This document shows, in pieces, positions 6,228-12,200 of a stretch of 14,345 nucleotides of DNA (position 1 is the stretch's first letter; every line of letters starts with the position of its first letter). This DNA is from Baffinella frigidus (taxonomy: Eukaryota; Cryptophyceae; Cryptomonadales; Baffinellaceae): the NCBI GenBank assembly GCA_026770585.1, contig MU646303.1:1572937-1587281 (forward strand), read 5' to 3'. The notes below the pieces were generated by a model that was given only the letters and a program-made list of their open reading frames with translations, did no database searches and had not been told where the DNA came from. Made by a program: the position numbers and the translations under genes.

Positions 6228-9200
6228 TGGTTGATGGTTGTGGGGCCTGCGCCTGCTCATTACCAGGAAACCCTCAAATTAACAACCGGTGTGGAATTCG
6301 GAGCAGAACATGAGGGTTGAGGGTTGAGGGTGAGGGGGGGGGGGCGAGGGGTGAGGGGTGAGGGGTGAGAGGTGAGGGGTTCCGGGTCAAGGGGCGAGGG
6401 TTGAGGGTTGAAGGCTGAGGGTGTAGCTGGTGCATGGTACTCCTGCACTGCAAACGAGACACCAGAAATTTGGGGGAGGGAAGTGCTTTGACTTGAGGTG
6501 TGAGGGTTGAAGGTTGAGGGGGGGGGTTGTATCTAGTGTATGGCGCGCCTGCACTGCAACCAGACTTGGGGGGGGGGGGGGGTACCTTCGACTTGAGCGT
6601 GTTGTTCTCCATCTCCAGGCGATTTGCTTTCTGCCAACCCCCCGCACCGTTCCGGATTATTTTGACCGTTTGACCAGGTTTCACCCAGGTTTGACTAGGC
6701 AGAAACTTGCCTGGAGACAAGTTCGCACACTGTGACGCTGGGGATCATCATACAGTGCATCTCTGGTTCAGGCCGAAACAATCAAGTCTAAACCAGGAAG
6801 CCAACACACGAGACCTGGCTGATAGGTACCACGGGGCAAGTAAACTCCTACCTGCAAGCTGGCGTGACCACTCGAGGTCGATCCTGGCTTCTTTTCTTGA
6901 ATGTTGGTGTTACGCTCTTGTCCAGGATTTGAACGCGGCTGGTCACATTACTGTACATAATTCCGTTGAGGGGATCAGCTCCGCACATATCCACTACAAG
7001 AGATTTAACGAAGATTTTACAAAGCCACTTCTAGGGTTTTTAAAAAAGCCACAATCAACCTCGAGGGGTGCCTCCAGATGAGGGATCCGCGGCTTCCCGT
7101 AACAGCGCTACAACCTACCGTGGTCAGTAACGTATGCTGAACTACCCTAAATTTCGGGTAGATAAGCCGTTACCCTGTCAAGGTGTGGGGATCCGCACCT
7201 CGCGTTGCACCTCCTTGGCGCCCTCTTCCTCATCTCGCTTCGTTTGCACCTGCCCACCATGCAAACACATCTCGTCACGAAACACAACTTCGGTCCAGCA
7301 GATCAGGATCAGGGGATGCTCTGAAACGCGAAACACCCGCGACGAAACACAACCCCGATCTTCACCGTCACGCTTCTTGTTGAACCTGGCCTCCCAGCAC
7401 TCTCGTCACGTCACACACATCCGGTCATGGAGATCAGGATCACGGGATGCTCAACTGCCCTCCCTCCCTCCGCCCCCCTACCTTTCCATCTCTACCCTCC
7501 CTCCTCGTTATCCCCCTCCTCTTCACCCAGAAAAGCCACAGTCAGAAACGAGGCGAGGCAGTACAGACTCGCATCTGCTTTCGGCCACGCCATCCTTCTC
7601 CTCTTCTTCTCAATTACCCTGAGAAAGGACCTCGATGATAGTCGGGAGGCCCCGAAAGCCTTTTGAAAAGTGATCAACCACTACGTACAACACTGAGGAA
7701 CAACGCCGGGGTGGGATTTCGCGGAGCAGGGTTCAGATGCTGGGAAGGGGGGGGGGGGGGCTCGATTCGCACCTCAGCAGTCTTTGCGATTTCCTGCTGT
7801 TTCTCGGCTTGCAGCTGAACGATCTGCCGCGACACACGCAATGTTGACTTACGCGACAGGTTGAAAAAATTGACGTGCGCGTCACGCAAAGTTGACTTAC
7901 GCGACACGTTGCCTTAGGAGTTCAGGGGACCAGCACATTCAGCGCTGCACGATTTGGGCGATGGATCCTGCTCCACATGGATGGGGTGTCCACTCGGTGG
8001 GATACGAGGGTTTCGTTGACCCCGGATTCCGGGGTGTTACGTGATCAATTTGCAATAGAAAAATCCTCAAAGTTAATTGTCTTGAGGTAAGTTGACTTTT
8101 GACGAAAGGTTCGTAGTCCACCGTGTGTGTAGTGGCGTTAACACGACGTGATATAGCGTAGGATTCGTGCAAAAACAAAATAGCGTACGGTTCGAGCGTT
8201 TGACATATCTGACGCTTCGAGATTTTCTGGTCTTCCAATTTAATCGGAGAATTTGTCACTATGTTTCTTCGGGTCAACAGACGCAAGGGCTGGGCAGGGC
8301 GCACCTTCTCGGTTTCTTGGGGTCAACAGACAAGGGCAGGGAAGAGCGGGGCACACCTGCTCGACAGCCTTGCGGTACTCCTCTTCAGCATCGCGTGCGA
8401 TCACCTTGGCTTGCTCGCCCTGCTTGCGCTCGTCGTCCATGTCTTTCTGCAGCTGCGACCCCGCGTCCTGCAGAGTGTTGCACGCCGGGTGTTAATTCCA
8501 GGATTTTTTGGTCCTCAGTCGATTCGAAAATTTCCTGGTCCTGAGTTAATTCAAGGTACTAAGAATTAACAACACCGGTTGTTAATGTGAGGATTCCCTG
8601 CGTCAAAGATCGACGATTCTTCGCACAATGTCAAGCACACCCTGCATCCTGCACCCTCAACCCTATAGCCACCGACTGTCAGGCCCACCACAGAACAATT
8701 CACGGCCCGGTACTGAGCGTCACACCCACCTACAAGTCTGCCCCCTTCCTCGCCCGCACCCCTTTTCACTCCCCATCTCCCCTACCCAGTCGTCAGCGCC
8801 CTCCCCCCTCCCTCCTCCCGCGCCTTCCTGCTATCTCTGACGCTCTCTTGACTGCAGGACGGTCGTGCCCAAGGCGGGGATTCAGTCGACCACATCTACA
8901 CCGTTGGTCGTCCCCGTAGCTTCCTCGTCCTCGTGGGCGAGACGTGCCCAACAAACCACGATCCCCAGTGCAGGAGCATCATCCGGAACCTTCCGAGGTT
9001 CAGGAACATCATCCTGAACCTTCTCGGTTCAGGAGCATCAGCGGGCCGTGTGGGGGGGGGGGGCACCTGGAGTTTGGTGATCTCACGGTCCTTCTTGTCC
9101 ATTTGGAGTTGGATTGCCGAGACGTTGTCCTGCGCCTGTTTCACGGTCTTGTCCTTCTCCTCCATCAGCATGTCGCGGTTCTGCAGAAAGGGACGATGTT

Positions 9201-12200
9201 TTATTGTAAAGTTATGGTACAGCAACGCCTTTATTGTAAAGCAAGGAAAGGGGAGAGCCGTTATTGTAAAGCAACGCCGCGCTGACCAGCCTAGAGGTCT
9301 TCACACCGCAGACGCAGATCCCAGAGCGAGAACCTCACGAGTGCTGTGAAAAAGTTTATCCGGGGAATCCTATTTTCTTACGTTTCATGGCAACGAAAAT
9401 TACAACAAAAATGCTTTAATATTACTAGCAAGAACGAATTGTGAGGTGATTTTCGTTGCCAGGCAATAAAAGAAAAATAGGATGCCCCGGATAAAAATGG
9501 AGGCCCGATGCCGGCCCTTGTGTGTGTAAGGTTGTCGCCAGGCAGCTCACCACTCAAAAGGCTACCTGTCACATCTTCCTCGGACATCCGGGGATAACGT
9601 GACCAACCATTGCTGACTGTTGGCGTCTTTCCTGAGAAAGAATCCAGTAACTAACTTTAGGAACGTTCCCCATAGTGTTCTGCATGGAGTGCGCGTATCC
9701 CGACAGCGAAGTACGCACGTTTGTCGCCAACATCAAGTTGGGGTTCGGTTCCAGGAGTGGTGGGTCGCGTGGCGTGTCGCAGGATCAGGACCTGCCACAG
9801 GCTCACCAGCTGCCCCAAACCCTCAACCCTCAACCCCTCAAACCCAAACCATAAACTCTATCTCACAGGCTAGACACGTTGCGCAGTGGCGTTAGGACTG
9901 GGCAGGATGGGGCGTGGACACCACCAGGACACGCAACCTCACGGGGAAAAAGGTCGCAGGGCACTGCTGCAGAAATAGGGTTCGGGGCTTTGGTTGCCTG
10001 AGGTTGGGTGCTAGGGTTCTGCTCGAATGGGCAAGAAAAATACGCACCCTCACGCCCAGTCGGGCAGAATTCTAGAACCCAACCTCCGACACGCAACGCC
10101 GCAAGCCCTGGTTCTGCAGGAGTTACCCGTTTATCGGTGCTCATTTTCTCCTGCAGCTGTTTGAGCTCCCTCTTTCGATCGTCCAGTTGGTGTTTGGTAG
10201 TGTCCATCGCCAGCTCCGCTTTCGTGGCCCTCCGGCCCTGCTCCACCACGGATGGCATCAGCGAATATGATCCATCTCTGCTGTCCTACATAAATCAGAC
10301 AACTCTTTGTTTCCCTACACAAATAGACCCGCTTGCCCTCACCTTGATGAGTTTCTGCACCACCACGCATGGTATCAGCTTGTGAAAACGAAAAACGATT
10401 TTCTGCACCATCACAGATGGTATCAGCGAGTGACAGTGAAGATGCGTTTCTGCACCACCAGCACCACCACCACGGACGGTATCAGCGTATTCGAGGCACG
10501 CCAGGATGGTATCAGACTGTGACCGGCACGCCATTAGACCCTCCCACGGAGTCCGCATGCCAGGGCTGTCACGCGGGTGCAAACCCGTCCTTGTGGGTAG
10601 GAAGCCAAATCCGACACAATGGTTAGGATAGGAGGGGAACTCCGACAATGCGGTCAGGATAATTCTACCAGCATCGTTTTAATGACGTTTCTATCATAAG
10701 AATAATGATACTAACTACATATTACAGGGGAACACCGACGAAAGTACCTCCTGGGCGACGAGCACGTCAAGATCCTTGACCTGACTGCTTTTGTGTTTGG
10801 CCAACACCGTCAGCTTCGCGACTTCCGTCTCTTGCACCTCCTGTGGCCGACCCCACTATTTAGGCACACCTCCTGTTGTCGACCCCCAACAGTCAGAAAA
10901 CCCTCCGTTGGGACCCAGCCACGCCAGGTCGTAAACTGGAATTTCTGTTATAAGTCGTTAATTTGATACCACACGGACATGGAAAGGATGATTTTTGGGA
11001 GAGGGAGGATGTGGAAAGGACGAACCGTCGCATGTCACCGGGTCAGTACGTACCATTGAGCACCTCGAAACGAACCGTTGCGTCCTGAAATTCCCGTTTA
11101 CGACCTGCCGTGGTCAAGGAAAACCTTCTGTGGTGGAACCCAACAGCCAGACGCTCCTCCCGTGTTACCCCCACCAGTGAGACACTCCTGCCGTGTTGGA
11201 CCGGGTCAAGACACGCCTCTTGTGGTGGACCCCTAGCAGTCAGTCGCCCCTCATGCGCTCGACCGAGCGAAAGCACGTGGAGGGTTGGATCGCAAAATTC
11301 ATCGTATCCTCCCGCCTTTCGAATCGCAGAGTGCACACCGCGAAACCATGACTCGCCGGATTCGGCCAGACTGTGGGTGCAGCCCACTGAAACAAAACTC
11401 AACAGGGAAAGGGACGTCTCCAAACGAAAGGCATCTCCGATACTTCACCGTTACTCCTAACAACGGAGCTTCCCGTGTGCTTTGCTACGTCCCACTCTCG
11501 ACTTTTGTCCCGGCGGGCAGCGCTCTGCAAGACTGCAAGAGGAATCGAGAGCAACCCTGGGAAGAAACCACGCACCTTCTCACGCGTGATCTCGCCGACC
11601 AACCGGCGCTGCTCCTCGCACTCAGCATGCTTCGCCTCCAGATCCTTCTTCAGCTTCGCAATCGCGTCCTCTCGCTGCTTCGTGCTCCCCTGGAGATCGC
11701 TCAAGCTCCGTTCCAGCTCCTGATTTGGTGATTATGGTTCAGTGTTTTGATCACAATCGCGAAACGTTAGAGGAACAGCACTGCGTTTGTAAAGTAACAC
11801 GCGGACCGGCCATACGTCTAGGCAAATGGGCCGCAGCCCGGAACGTCACCGGAGTGAACCCCAGACATGAGGCGGGGCACTTCGACAATGCAGGTTCCAC
11901 ACACAACGCACACAGGCCCCCGGGGGGAAATTTCCACAATGGGGAAATCTGAAGTACGTCAAGTCAGAATTCGGTGATGGCATAATGTAGGCAGGGGAAG
12001 TCGGCAAAACAGGGTCGTTTCGTGAGCGCACCAGCTTTTCGCGGCGCACGTCCACGAGATTCTTGCGGGCTGTCTTGAGGTCTTCCGCCTGCTTCAGGGC
12101 GTCACGTCAATAGGGCACCGGCCTTAACTTCCGGGTAGTTAAGCCTCCGCTGCCGAGAGAGAAGGGAACAGTCCATCTAAACGGAATTCACAGGCCCTAC

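Noticed and set aside
6707-7081. 124-codon plus-strand frame
   Set aside because: No recognised motif or splice partners. It lies inside the span of the minus-strand gene, in AT-richer DNA, and resembles a chance frame or an old transposon remnant.
8490-8550. Candidate minus-strand exon reading DQEIFESTEDQKILEL
   Set aside because: A CAG acceptor precedes it, but the sequence is a 27-bp tandem repeat and no donor in the right phase leads to the next exon.
8628-8919. Plus-strand frames rich in Pro and Ser
   Set aside because: They come from a pyrimidine-rich intron tract. The proline runs are compositional.
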